Positions 25,801-34,169 of a stretch of 34,784 bases of DNA are shown here, one piece after another. Source of the DNA: Bacteroidales bacterium (GTDB lineage Bacteria; Bacteroidota; Bacteroidia; Bacteroidales; F082); the NCBI GenBank assembly GCA_015491905.1, contig WGGC01000008.1, forward strand, positions 1 through 34,784. Direction: 5' to 3'. Below the pieces are notes generated by a model that worked only from the letters and a program-made list of their open reading frames with translations, was not told where the DNA came from and did not search any database. Position numbers and translations under genes: made by a program. How positions within the stretch are numbered: the first letter of the stretch is position 1; each line of letters opens with the position of its first letter.

Positions 25801-26334
25801 ATGCAGGTTGAATATGTAATTCTGGTTACTAAAAATGACATGCCTTTGGGAACTATGGAAAAAATGGAAGCCCATGAAAAAGGGGTTTTGCATAGGGCAT
25901 TTTCTGTATTTTTATTTAATAGTAAAATGGAAATGCTTTTGCAAAAAAGAGCTGCAGGAAAGTATCATTCTCCAAATTTATGGACTAATACAGTTTGCAG
26001 CCATCCACGAGCAGGAGAGGAAACCATAGATGCTGCTAATAGAAGGTTAATGGAAGAAATGGGAATGAAAACTGAACTGAAAGAATTGTTTTCCTTTTTA
26101 TATAAAGCTGATGTAGGTCAAGGTCTAAAAGAACATGAGTATGATCATGTATTTGTTGGAATTTCTGATAGCCTCCCTGTAATTAACACTGATGAGGTCG
26201 GGGAATATAAGTATATGAATTTGGATGATCTAAAAAATGACGTCTTAGTTCATCCTGAAAATTATACTGTTTGGTTTAAAATCGCTTTGAAAGAGTTATT
26301 TAAGTATAATTCTAAAATTAAAGCTCTATTATAA
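25801..26334 (+). CDS. idi: Isopentenyl-diphosphate delta-isomerase, type I
   Basis: A 177-residue Nudix-fold enzyme that interconverts isopentenyl and dimethylallyl diphosphate. The segments are MEAHEKGVLHRAFSVFLFN, MLLQKRAAGKYHSP, the catalytic Cys in LWTNTVCSHPRAGE near residue 62, the Nudix-like AANRRLMEEMGM, and EHEYDHVFVG with the metal-binding glutamates. Length is close to E. coli Idi (182). The ATG at 25801 is chosen because a GTG eight codons upstream overlaps the -7 box. It is transcribed alone and is convergent with the MscS gene. Confidence 0.95.
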   Translation: MQVEYVILVTKNDMPLGTMEKMEAHEKGVLHRAFSVFLFNSKMEMLLQKRAAGKYHSPNLWTNTVCSHPRAGEETIDAANRRLMEEMGMKTELKELFSFLYKADVGQGLKEHEYDHVFVGISDSLPVINTDEVGEYKYMNLDDLKNDVLVHPENYTVWFKIALKELFKYNSKIKALL

Positions 26335-26361
26335 TAATTAAAGATAACAATTTTAATTATA

Positions 26362-27615
26362 CTATTTAAAGTCAATGCTTTTAGGAAATTGATATACTTT
26401 TAAATTAAATTCCGGGACAACTGCCAGAATATGATCAAAAATATCGGCCTGAATATTTTCGTATTCTGCCCATTCGATAGTTTTTGTAAAAACATATATT
26501 TCAATTGGAATTCCTTTTTCCGATGGTTGTAAATGTCTTACAAGAAAAGTCATTTTTTTATGAATATCATTTCTGTTGGCAAGGTATGCTTTAAGATATG
26601 CTCTGAAAACTCCAAGGTTGGTCATTCTTCTTCCGTTTACTACTATCGAGGGGTCAATATGATTCTCTTTATTATACCTCTCAATTTCAATTTCCTTTGA
26701 TTTTATATAGGGTTGCAGTATCTGAATTTTATGAAATTTTTTTAATTCATCTTCATTGATAAAATGAACACTGTCCATATCAAGATTTATATGGCGTTTT
26801 ATTCTTCTTCCTCCTGATTCTTCCATCCCTTTCCAGTTTTGGAATGAATCTGAAATAAGACTGTAAGTAGGAACAGTTGATATTGTTTTATCCCAGTTTT
26901 GTATTTTAACGGTTGTAAGGTTAATTTCAAGAACAGTACCATCAGCACCATACTTTGGTACACTAACCCAGTCTCCAATACTTACCATCTTATTAAAGAT
27001 GAGTTGCAATCCGCCAACAAACCCTAAAATAGGGTCTTTAAAAATTAACATTAAAATAGCTGATAATGTCCCTAAACTTATCAGTAAAGAATTTAAATCG
27101 CGGTGTAAAAAAGTGGCAATAATAAATAATCCGCCAAATATATAAATGATAATCTTTATAATTTGAATTAAACCCTTTATAGGATGATCTTTTGAGAAGT
27201 CATACCTCTCATAAAAATCGTTTATAGTAGATAATATACTGTCCAGCAGTAATATAACTATATAAACAAAAAAAGCGTTGGAAAGATTAATTATGAAGTT
27301 TGATAATCCGGAAAGGTGACTTAAAATTGCTGCACTATAATAATAAATTAGCAGTGTTGGAGTTAGAAATGATAATCTTCTAAAAAAACGATGACGAATT
27401 AATAAATCGTCAAATTTATTTTTAGATTTTTGAAGAATTGGAATAACAAGGCTTTTTATTAATTGCCAGGTTAAATAATATCCAAGATAAGAAAAAGCAA
27501 TCCATAAAAGGTAAACCACTATTTCACTAAATGTTCTGGCAGTGGATAGTGAAACTCCTGTTTTTGAAAGTAAATGAATAATTTGTAATACGATCTCTTG
27601 AAGAAACTTCTCCAT
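26362..27615 (-). CDS. MscS-family mechanosensitive channel (YbdG-like)
   Basis: A 417-residue inner-membrane protein. Five or so hydrophobic segments lie in residues 20-200. Then come the MscS pore/beta domain (DPILGFVGGLQLIFNKMVSIGDWV) and the cytoplasmic GTVLEINLTTVKIQNWD and ISTVPTYSLISDSFQNW. A large C-terminal cytoplasmic region contains an insertion rich in charged residues (about 265-330), as in E. coli YbdG. It should release solutes under osmotic downshock. It starts 10 bases after an unrecognised gene on the same strand, with which it is probably co-transcribed. Confidence 0.93.
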   Translation of the reverse strand: MEKFLQEIVLQIIHLLSKTGVSLSTARTFSEIVVYLLWIAFSYLGYYLTWQLIKSLVIPILQKSKNKFDDLLIRHRFFRRLSFLTPTLLIYYYSAAILSHLSGLSNFIINLSNAFFVYIVILLLDSILSTINDFYERYDFSKDHPIKGLIQIIKIIIYIFGGLFIIATFLHRDLNSLLISLGTLSAILMLIFKDPILGFVGGLQLIFNKMVSIGDWVSVPKYGADGTVLEINLTTVKIQNWDKTISTVPTYSLISDSFQNWKGMEESGGRRIKRHINLDMDSVHFINEDELKKFHKIQILQPYIKSKEIEIERYNKENHIDPSIVVNGRRMTNLGVFRAYLKAYLANRNDIHKKMTFLVRHLQPSEKGIPIEIYVFTKTIEWAEYENIQADIFDHILAVVPEFNLKVYQFPKSIDFK

Positions 27616-27625
27616 TTGTTAGATG

Positions 27626-28330
27626 TTAAACTTTGTTTTGATATTCTAAATATTTTTTTCTGATATAAATTAGTTTCCCTAATTTAAAATTCCTGTCAAA
27701 AATACGAACAAAATCCATAAGTCCATTTTCACAATAAATATGACCCAATGCAGCATCATAATTATTGTCATCAACATTATACTTTATTTTTTGTGTGATG
27801 CTTTTAAAGGTGTTCCAATGCATAGTACCATTTATATGCAAGTAGCTAAACTCTTTTTTATTTATATCCTGAAAAATGCCTTCAACACTTTCTTCCATGG
27901 AAAAAAACTTTCTTATTTTAAGCAATGCCGTTACCTGGTTTTGCTTTTTCTTTTTTTGAAATTCTAAGCCGGAGGTTTTGAGGTGCTGAATTATTTCAGG
28001 TAGACGTTCGAACATAACATCTTTTATTCTTACAAGATTAAATATTTGATTTTGAATTGTTATAGTTCCTGGAGCGCCATCAAAATTTATTTGAATATCT
28101 TTTTTCACATCCATTATTGACCTTATTATTTTATCATCATTATATCTTTTTTTTGTTAATAAGTAGTATGAATCAGCGTTTTCCTGTCCGGGTAGGTTTT
28201 TACCATGATATCCGGGAAATGGCTGAACAGATTCAAGAATGCGGAATTGACAATCTGATAACCGTTCTGCAGAAATAAAAGTTTCTTCCTTTGCAATTAA
28301 TCCAATTGTTTTAATAATTCTTTTGTCCAT
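27626..28330 (-). CDS. Unrecognised 234-residue soluble protein
   Basis: I do not recognise a family. There is no signal peptide or membrane segment. The N-terminal 75 residues contain a basic and polar stretch with PFPGYHGKNLPG. The middle has VRIKDVMFERLPEIIQHL followed by a Lys/Gln cluster (FQKKKKQNQVTALLKIRKFF). The C-terminal 60 residues carry LGHIYCENGLMDFVRIFDRN. Codon use and base composition are like those of its neighbours. It precedes the MscS gene by 10 bases and follows the TPMT-like methyltransferase by 114 bases, all on the minus strand. Its coding capacity looks real because it fills the strand without overlap. Confidence 0.75.
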   Translation of the reverse strand: MDKRIIKTIGLIAKEETFISAERLSDCQFRILESVQPFPGYHGKNLPGQENADSYYLLTKKRYNDDKIIRSIMDVKKDIQINFDGAPGTITIQNQIFNLVRIKDVMFERLPEIIQHLKTSGLEFQKKKKQNQVTALLKIRKFFSMEESVEGIFQDINKKEFSYLHINGTMHWNTFKSITQKIKYNVDDNNYDAALGHIYCENGLMDFVRIFDRNFKLGKLIYIRKKYLEYQNKV

Positions 28331-28444
28331 ATGCTTATTATTTTATTGATTATGTTTTAGATCTATATGAAAATAGTGCCAGATTATTTATATAATTTTT
28401 TTATTCCTTTATGTTAAAGCTAAAATATAAAAATATATTAATAT

Positions 28445-29047
28445 CTATATAGGTTTTTGTAAAATAAAGAAAAACTCTCTTCCTTTTCTTGGTTTAATGG
28501 AGTTATCCGCAATCGAAAATGTTTTAACAATAAATTTATCGAAGAATAAATTTTTATATTCCTGGTATGTGGCACCAAAAGGCGGCTCGTTTTCAATAAA
28601 CTCATGGTTAAACAATAGTCCAACCCATTTGCCTCCCGGTTTTAAAATGTTAAGTATTTGTTCGGTAAACAATTGTCTCTTATTTATGGTTATGGCACTA
28701 AAGAATGTTTGTTCAATTATTAAATCGTATTGGCCATAATGCTGAAAAAAGTCTTGATTTAAGATTTGGTTTTTTGGGAAGCCGGGAACACGTTTCTTAA
28801 ATTTTTCTATTGCATACCTTGAAATATCCAGTATAAAAACATCTTTAAAGCCATTATTAAATAAGTATTCAGCTTCCCAACCACTTCCGGCACCCGGTAT
28901 AAGAATTTTTTGGTCTTTATTTTTAATTTGATCAAAATATTCTTTTAATGGTAATGAAATGCTTCCGACATCCCAGCCTGTTCTATTTTCTTTGTGTTGT
29001 CTCTCCCAATAATCATGGGTAAAATTATCATCGTCTTTTTCGTGCAT
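28445..29047 (-). CDS. TPMT-family SAM-dependent methyltransferase
   Basis: A 200-residue class I methyltransferase of the thiopurine methyltransferase family. The signature WERQHKENRTGWDVGSIS is at residues about 14-31, motif I is ILIPGAGSGWEAEYL near 50-64, and then VFILDISRYAIEKFKKR, DFFQHYGQYDLIIEQTFFSAI and ILKPGGKWVGLLF. Bacterial members methylate tellurite, selenite or thiols, but the substrate here is unknown. It heads a minus-strand run (methyltransferase, unknown protein, MscS). A 10-base inverted repeat lies 25 bases upstream of its ATG. Confidence 0.92.
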   Translation of the reverse strand: MHEKDDDNFTHDYWERQHKENRTGWDVGSISLPLKEYFDQIKNKDQKILIPGAGSGWEAEYLFNNGFKDVFILDISRYAIEKFKKRVPGFPKNQILNQDFFQHYGQYDLIIEQTFFSAITINKRQLFTEQILNILKPGGKWVGLLFNHEFIENEPPFGATYQEYKNLFFDKFIVKTFSIADNSIKPRKGREFFFILQKPI

Positions 29048-29071
29048 AATAGATTGAGAAATAAAAATTAG

Positions 29072-29094
29072 ATATCCTTAAAAATTAAGGATAT
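29072..29094. promoter_or_regulatory. Inverted repeat upstream of the TPMT-like gene (operator-like)
   Basis: ATATCCTTAA (29072-29081), AAA spacer, TTAAGGATAT (29085-29094): perfect 10-base arms, 25 bases before the methyltransferase start on the minus strand. Two 12-base palindromes, at 29233-29244 and 29290-29301, share the same 287-base divergent region. Confidence 0.4.
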
Positions 29095-29334
29095 TAAAAA
29101 CAAATATAAATATTTGCTGATATAAAGATGTGAAACAATTATAAATTTTATTAATCATAAATTACACACAGAATAATGATTAAAAAAATTTATGGGTGGG
29201 TAAAACGTTCTATGAATGAGGTTGTTTCCCAAATATCTAGATATCAATATAATATAAAATTATAGACACATTAAAATAATTGTAAAATTATTCAATTGAA
29301 TTGGTTATTATTGCACTGATTTTAATTTTATAAA

Positions 29335-30153
29335 ATGAAAGAAGGAAATAAAATAACAGAGATGTCCTCCCGTTATGATCATTTGGAGAGTATGTCTATT
29401 CATCAGCTGTTAAGTGGCATAAATACTGAAGATAAAAAAGTTCCTGAGGTAGTAGGTAAGCAGATTTCTAAAATTGAGTCTCTTTTGCAGGGTATTATAA
29501 AAAGGATGAATAACGGCGGAAGATTGTTTTATCTTGGAGCAGGAACCAGTGGAAGGTTAGGAATTTTAGATGCTTCTGAAGTGCCGCCAACTTTTGGAGC
29601 ACCATACGACTTGGTTATTGGCTTAATTGCCGGAGGGGATATGGCTATTCGTAAAGCTGTAGAGTCAGCTGAAGATGATTGGGAACAGGCATGGAAAGAT
29701 ATGAGTTTTTATAAACCTACAGCAAAGGATGTTGTAATTGGAATAGCAGCTTCAGGAACAACACCATATGTTATAGGAGGGGTGATTAAGGCAAGAGCAG
29801 AAGGGATGCTTACTGGCTGTATTACCTGCAACCCTGATTCGGAACTTGCTAAAAATGTTGATCATCCTATTGAATTAGTTGTTGGTCCCGAATTTGTGAC
29901 AGGCAGTACCAGAATGAAAGCCGGAACTGCTACTAAATTGGCGCTAAATATGATTACAACTTCTGCAATGATTAAAATGGGAAGAGTTAAGGGAAATAAA
30001 ATGGTAGATATGCAGCTTACAAATCAAAAATTAATTAACAGAGGTGTTAAAATGATAATGGACGAAACCGGTTTAAATCCTGATGAAGCCAAAAGACTCC
30101 TGCTACTTCATGGATCAGTTAGAGAAGTTCTGGATAAAATTAATAATAGATAG
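29335..30153 (+). CDS. murQ: N-acetylmuramic acid 6-phosphate etherase
   Basis: A 272-residue SIS-domain enzyme that cleaves the lactyl ether of MurNAc-6-phosphate to GlcNAc-6-phosphate and D-lactate in cell-wall recycling. It shows LGAGTSGRLGILDASEVPPTFG near residues 65-86, with the catalytic Glu in ASEVPP (E. coli Glu83), and AVESAEDD with the second Glu. The phosphosugar loop is AASGTTPYVIGG, followed by VTGSTRMKAGTATK. It is about 25 residues shorter than E. coli MurQ, mainly at the ends. No MurP transporter or MurNAc kinase is seen beside it. A PD40 protein gene follows by 58 bases. Confidence 0.96.
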   Translation: MKEGNKITEMSSRYDHLESMSIHQLLSGINTEDKKVPEVVGKQISKIESLLQGIIKRMNNGGRLFYLGAGTSGRLGILDASEVPPTFGAPYDLVIGLIAGGDMAIRKAVESAEDDWEQAWKDMSFYKPTAKDVVIGIAASGTTPYVIGGVIKARAEGMLTGCITCNPDSELAKNVDHPIELVVGPEFVTGSTRMKAGTATKLALNMITTSAMIKMGRVKGNKMVDMQLTNQKLINRGVKMIMDETGLNPDEAKRLLLLHGSVREVLDKINNR

Positions 30154-30211
30154 GTATTTTTTTATATAATAGATGCTGGCAAATATATAAAATGTAATAC
30201 TCGCTTTTTTT

Positions 30212-31093
30212 ATGAATAAGAATCGAATTTTACTGTCACTGTATATTCTTCTTTCTTTTATATCGCTTTTCAGCTTTAAAAATATGAAAAGCCAGACTTA
30301 CAATCAGTTAAAAAGTGATATACCAATAAAAGGAAACCAATTGTACCCTTCATGGAAGGGTAATGGAAAATTTCTGGTATTTCAAACAGATAGTAGCGGT
30401 AATTGGGATATAGCTGTTTGGGATATTGATAATAAACTTATAAAAATTGTAGCTAATAGTATATATCCTGAACAACATCCACAATGGGTGCCTGGCAAAA
30501 ATACTATTGTTTATGATTTGACTAAAAACTTTGAGCCACAACTGTATGAAACTAATTTATTAAATGGAAAATCTACCAGGGTATTTAATAGAAAAATTAA
30601 AGCTAAGCAACCTTCTTTTTCTTCTACACGGCAATTAATCGTTTTTTCCGGAAAAACTGATTTTGACAATTACTGGAAAATATATTCGTATGATTTAAAC
30701 TATGATAATTTGAATTTGCTTACTAGTGCAAATGGTAACGTTGATTTTCCTCTTTTTTCTCCAAAGGGAAACAGGATTGTTTTTCTTCAACAATCACCAT
30801 TAAGAAAACAATTTTTTATGACTTCAAACTGGTATGGAAGAGAAAAAACCAATCTACATACCGGAAGAGGAAAACCGGCATGGTCATCGGATGGTTGGCG
30901 AATATTTTATGCTGATAAAAATGGGCTAAACTGGTCTGTATATAGTGTAAGAGAAGATGGAACCGGAATCCGGGAAATTTATACATCTTCTAATGCATTA
31001 AAATGCCCGGCGCCTTCTCCTAATGGGAAATTTTTAGCTTTTAGTGAAAAAATAAATAACATTTGGAAGATTAAAATCATTCAGATACAATAA
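30212..31093 (+). CDS. TolB-like PD40 beta-propeller protein, exported
   Basis: A 293-residue protein with an N-terminal hydrophobic signal (ILLSLYILLSFISLFSF) and no lipobox Cys. Six WD40-like PD40 repeats can be counted, each starting with a PxW/F/S strand: LYPSWKGNGKFLVFQTD, HPQWVPGKNTIVYD, QPSFSSTRQLIVFSG, FPLFSPKGNRIVFLQQ, KPAWSSDGWRIFYAD, CPAPSPNGKFLAFSE. This makes a complete propeller like the TolB C-terminal domain, but no TolB N-terminal domain is present. It probably acts in the periplasm as a binding scaffold. It follows murQ by 58 bases and may share its transcript. Confidence 0.88.
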   Translation: MNKNRILLSLYILLSFISLFSFKNMKSQTYNQLKSDIPIKGNQLYPSWKGNGKFLVFQTDSSGNWDIAVWDIDNKLIKIVANSIYPEQHPQWVPGKNTIVYDLTKNFEPQLYETNLLNGKSTRVFNRKIKAKQPSFSSTRQLIVFSGKTDFDNYWKIYSYDLNYDNLNLLTSANGNVDFPLFSPKGNRIVFLQQSPLRKQFFMTSNWYGREKTNLHTGRGKPAWSSDGWRIFYADKNGLNWSVYSVREDGTGIREIYTSSNALKCPAPSPNGKFLAFSEKINNIWKIKIIQIQ

Positions 31094-31191
31094 ACTTGAA
31101 CTTTTTTTGAAAAATTAAAGCATTGATTATTGTAAATATTTGATATTACTTGCTGTAAAGAAACGTCTTTATCCAAGAGTCATATAGCTGA

Positions 31192-31707
31192 TTATAATCT
31201 TTTCCAAATTCCTTTCAGTTTAGAAACCCTATATGTACAGGTGTCTTTTTTTACTTCAAGAAATAACTTGTTCGATTTAATCCGGAACCTGTAACTGCCA
31301 GGAGTTTTACATGGGTTGTTTTTTTTATGAATTGAAAATGTGATTTCATTATTTTTTATTTCAAAAAAACCTTCAAAGTATTTGTGATTATCCACCGAAG
31401 GAAAGTCGGCATTGAATTTATTACCAAAAAAATCAAGTAAAGCTCCATTTTTTTTATTGACCCAGTTTCCTTCCAAAATGGTTCTTTTACTGGATATTTT
31501 TCTTTCTATAACAGCTGGTTTTTGAGGAATAAGTTTTGATGCAGGTATTTTTACAAAAGGTTTATTTTCAGTCCCTGAATTGTTTGTTGTAGAAACAAAA
31601 TATGATGTAATGGCTGCAATGATAATGATAATCACTATCCATATAATAGCTTTGGAAATGTTTATTATAGGTTTTTTCTTATTTAACTTATTATTTTTCT
31701 GCCCCAT
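31192..31707 (-). CDS. Single-pass membrane protein with beta-rich extracytoplasmic domain, unknown
   Basis: A 171-residue protein. It has a short basic cytoplasmic N-terminus, one membrane helix at residues about 20-40 (AIIWIVIIIIIAAITSYFV), a linker, and a C-terminal domain of about 90 residues with alternating strands: LEGNWVNKKNGALLDFFG, EGFFEIKNNEITFSI, GSYRFRIKSNKLFLEV, CTYRVSKLKGIWKRL. The domain looks lipocalin-like or small-barrel-like, with two Cys (NPCKTPG and KDTCTYR) that could form a disulfide. I recognise no family. The ATG at 31707 is preferred over a TTG 14 codons upstream, which would add a poorly fitting prefix. It stands alone, convergent with the PD40 gene. Confidence 0.65.
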   Translation of the reverse strand: MGQKNNKLNKKKPIINISKAIIWIVIIIIIAAITSYFVSTTNNSGTENKPFVKIPASKLIPQKPAVIERKISSKRTILEGNWVNKKNGALLDFFGNKFNADFPSVDNHKYFEGFFEIKNNEITFSIHKKNNPCKTPGSYRFRIKSNKLFLEVKKDTCTYRVSKLKGIWKRL

Positions 31708-31823
31708 AATATTTTTTCTGCTAAAATAAGAAAACACTAAGTAATACAAATTTTTAATTTAATTTTATATTGATTATTTTATAAATATTTCTATTTTTCG
31801 TATAAATTATAGTATATTTGGAA

Positions 31824-32441
31824 ATGGAACCGGTTATTAATTATAATACGATTAAACAGCCTGCTAAAGGTTTTTACAAAGAAAAAGGCAGTAAATTTAT
31901 TGCTTTAGTACTGCCGGTTAGTTCTGAAGATGAAATAAAAAAAGGATTAAAACAAATTAAAAAAGAGTATTATGATGCCAGGCACCACTGTTATGCATAC
32001 AGGATAAATCCTGAAAATCCCAAATATAGAAGTAGTGATGATGGTGAACCATCCGGTACAGCTGGAAAACCTATTTTAAATCAAATATTTTCCAGAGAAC
32101 TTTATAATGTTTTAGTTGTTGTTGTTCGTTATTTCGGAGGAACTAAATTGGGGGTAAGCGGATTGATAAAGGCTTATAAGGAAGCTACTCTTGACTCATT
32201 TAATAATGCTGAAATTATAAATGAAAATGTTGTTGTACACTTTCAGATTTCATTTCCTTATACACTAATGAAAACAGTTATGAAAATAATTAATGATTAT
32301 GGTTTAAAAATTTTAGAACAGAATTTTTCTGATAAAGTTGAAATAGTTCTTGAAGTAGAAAAGAAACAAAAGAAAATAGTGGAATCTCAATTTGAGAAAA
32401 TTTTTAAATTAGATATTAAAGATTTGATAAACAATAATTAA
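31824..32441 (+). CDS. YigZ/IMPACT-family protein
   Basis: A 205-residue protein. The UPF0029 IMPACT N-terminal domain shows GFYKEKGSKFIALVLPV, DARHHCYAYRI and the signature SSDDGEPSGTAGKPIL with VVVVRYFGGTKLGVSGL. The C-terminal DUF1949 domain spans about 140-200. Related proteins bind nucleic acid or ribosomes, and no reaction is established. A reading two codons longer from a TTG at 31818 was not used. A TATATTTG at 31813-31820 is too close to the start to be a normal promoter. A hairpin covers its stop codon. Confidence 0.95.
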   Translation: MEPVINYNTIKQPAKGFYKEKGSKFIALVLPVSSEDEIKKGLKQIKKEYYDARHHCYAYRINPENPKYRSSDDGEPSGTAGKPILNQIFSRELYNVLVVVVRYFGGTKLGVSGLIKAYKEATLDSFNNAEIINENVVVHFQISFPYTLMKTVMKIINDYGLKILEQNFSDKVEIVLEVEKKQKKIVESQFEKIFKLDIKDLINNN

Positions 32442-32460
32442 AGAGTTTTTAATTATTGTT
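32430..32460. terminator. Hairpin over the yigZ stop codon
   Basis: Perfect 13-base arms AACAATAATTAAA (32430-32442) and their reverse complement (32448-32460), with a 5-base loop. The left arm includes the TAA stop. Arms are nearly all A+T and no T-run follows, so a terminator role is likely but weak. Confidence 0.45.
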
Positions 32461-32644
32461 GTCTATATACGATAAAAAAAGTTAAAAGTCAAGAGTAAAA
32501 ATACTTTTTTTTGCACGAATAATGTTATTTATTTGTTAAATAATTCTGCCGGAGATTTATTTTTATTTCATCCTGTGAGTCTTAGTGTTTTGTAAAATTT
32601 TGTGTTATTAAAATTATGTTATTGAGTAAAACTGTTACCGACTT

Positions 32645-34084
32645 ATGAAAAAAAAGCATGTTGAGATATGGAATAGATGTTTGTCTGTAATAAAAGATAA
32701 CATTCCTTATCAAAGTTTTAAAACTTGGTTTGAACCTATAGTTCCGGTGCGTCTTGAGAACAATATTCTTACTATTCAGGTACCAAGCCAGTTTTTTTAT
32801 GAATGGCTTGAAGAACATTATATCAACTTACTAAAAAAAACTATTAAAAAGGAACTTGGACAGGCAGGTAGGTTGGAATATAGTATTATTATGGAGAGGT
32901 CTTCCTATCAAAATGCAGATCCTGTTACTATTAATTATCCAACATCAAATAATAAAAAAGCTGCTAATAAGCCTGTTTCAATGCCCCTGGATATTAATAA
33001 AGGTAGAAATCGAGAAATTCCTAATCCTTTTATCATTCCCGGCTTGAAAAAATTAAAGGTGGAATCACAATTGGTTGAAAGTTATACATTTGATAATTTT
33101 ATTGAAGGTGATTGTAATCGCTTAGCGCGTTCTGCCGGATGGGCAGTATCTGAAAATCCTGGAAAGACAGCTTTTAATCCTATGTTGATATATAGTCAGG
33201 TTGGCTTGGGGAAAACACATCTTGCACATGCAATAGGATTACAAGTTAAGCAAAATTATCCCGAGAAAATAGTTCTTTATGTTCAAACAGAACAATTTAT
33301 TAATCAGTATATAGATTCTGTTAGAAATAATAATCAAAATGATTTTATTCATTTTTATCAGATGATTGATGTTTTGATATTGGATGATATACAGTTTCTG
33401 GCAGGAAAAGAAAAAACCCAGGATGTGTTTTTTCATATATTTAATCATTTACATCAGAATAATAAGCAACTTATTCTTACTTCCGACAAGCCTCCTGTTG
33501 AATTAAAGGGTATGGAACCTCGTTTGCTGTCACGTTTTAAATGGGGTTTGGCTGCTGATTTACAATCTCCCGATCTTGAAACCAGGATTGCAATTTTGCA
33601 GAAAAAATTATATTCAGATGGAATTAATATGCCCGAAGAAGTAATAGAATACCTTGCATATAACATTACCACAAATATTCGTGAAATGGAAGGTGCACTT
33701 ATTTCAATTCTGGCACAAGCTTCTCTTAATAAGAAGTCGATTAATCTTGAACTTGCAAAACAAATGATTGATAAGTTTGTTAAAAATACCACCAGAGAAA
33801 TTTCTATCGACTATATTCAAAAAGTTGTATGTGATTATTTTGGAATAACAGTTGATTTAATGAATTCCAAAACCAGAAAGCGTGAAATTGTCCAAGCTCG
33901 CCAAATGGCAATGTTTTTTTCGAAAAAGCTGACAAAAAATTCACTTGCTAATATTGGTATTGCCTGTGGAAATAAAGATCATGCCACTGTTTTGCATGCC
34001 TGCCGTACAGTCAACAATTTATTGGAAACCGACAAACAGTTTAAAATTCATGTTGATGAAATTGATAAAAAATTAAAATTTTAA
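32645..34084 (+). CDS. dnaA: Chromosomal replication initiator DnaA
   Basis: A 479-residue AAA+ initiator. Domain I (about 1-85) is present (VEIWNRCLSVIKDNIPYQSFKTWF). A linker follows, then the ATPase domain with Walker A YSQVGLGKTHL (Lys190/Thr191) and Walker B VLILDDIQFLAGK, then sensor 1 LILTSDKPP and sensor 2-side TNIREMEGAL. The DNA-binding domain IV ends with GNKDHATVLHACRTV. The first P-loop glycine of GxxxxGKT is Ser184 here, a departure from the standard GG(T/V)GLGKT. No oriC-like DnaA-box cluster is seen around the gene. The upstream 200 bases contain no full -7 box, the nearest being AAATTTTG at 32595. Confidence 0.97.
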   Translation: MKKKHVEIWNRCLSVIKDNIPYQSFKTWFEPIVPVRLENNILTIQVPSQFFYEWLEEHYINLLKKTIKKELGQAGRLEYSIIMERSSYQNADPVTINYPTSNNKKAANKPVSMPLDINKGRNREIPNPFIIPGLKKLKVESQLVESYTFDNFIEGDCNRLARSAGWAVSENPGKTAFNPMLIYSQVGLGKTHLAHAIGLQVKQNYPEKIVLYVQTEQFINQYIDSVRNNNQNDFIHFYQMIDVLILDDIQFLAGKEKTQDVFFHIFNHLHQNNKQLILTSDKPPVELKGMEPRLLSRFKWGLAADLQSPDLETRIAILQKKLYSDGINMPEEVIEYLAYNITTNIREMEGALISILAQASLNKKSINLELAKQMIDKFVKNTTREISIDYIQKVVCDYFGITVDLMNSKTRKREIVQARQMAMFFSKKLTKNSLANIGIACGNKDHATVLHACRTVNNLLETDKQFKIHVDEIDKKLKF

Positions 34085-34169
34085 CTTTTTATCAGCTAAT
34101 TTTTTCAAAAATTTTATTGAAATTTCATAAAAATTTCGTACCTTGTGGCAAACCTAAAAGATTTAAAAA

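Noticed and set aside
28368-28381. TGGCAC on the minus strand, resembling a sigma-54 -24 element, upstream of the unrecognised gene
   Set aside because: The required -12 GC is absent at the right spacing (TCAT instead of TTGC).
31813-31820. TATATTTG as a promoter for yigZ
   Set aside because: A start of transcription 7 bases further on would fall inside the start codon; TATTTTTC at 31792-31799 is as likely, and neither is convincing.
32442-32644. Possible oriC upstream of dnaA
   Set aside because: No TTATNCACA-like boxes or A+T-rich 13-mer array are seen; the only near box, TTATCCGCA at about 28504, lies inside a coding region 4 kb away.
33454-33792. Minus-strand reading frame of 112 codons in dnaA
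   Set aside because: Antisense to the conserved AAA+ domain of DnaA; a shadow.
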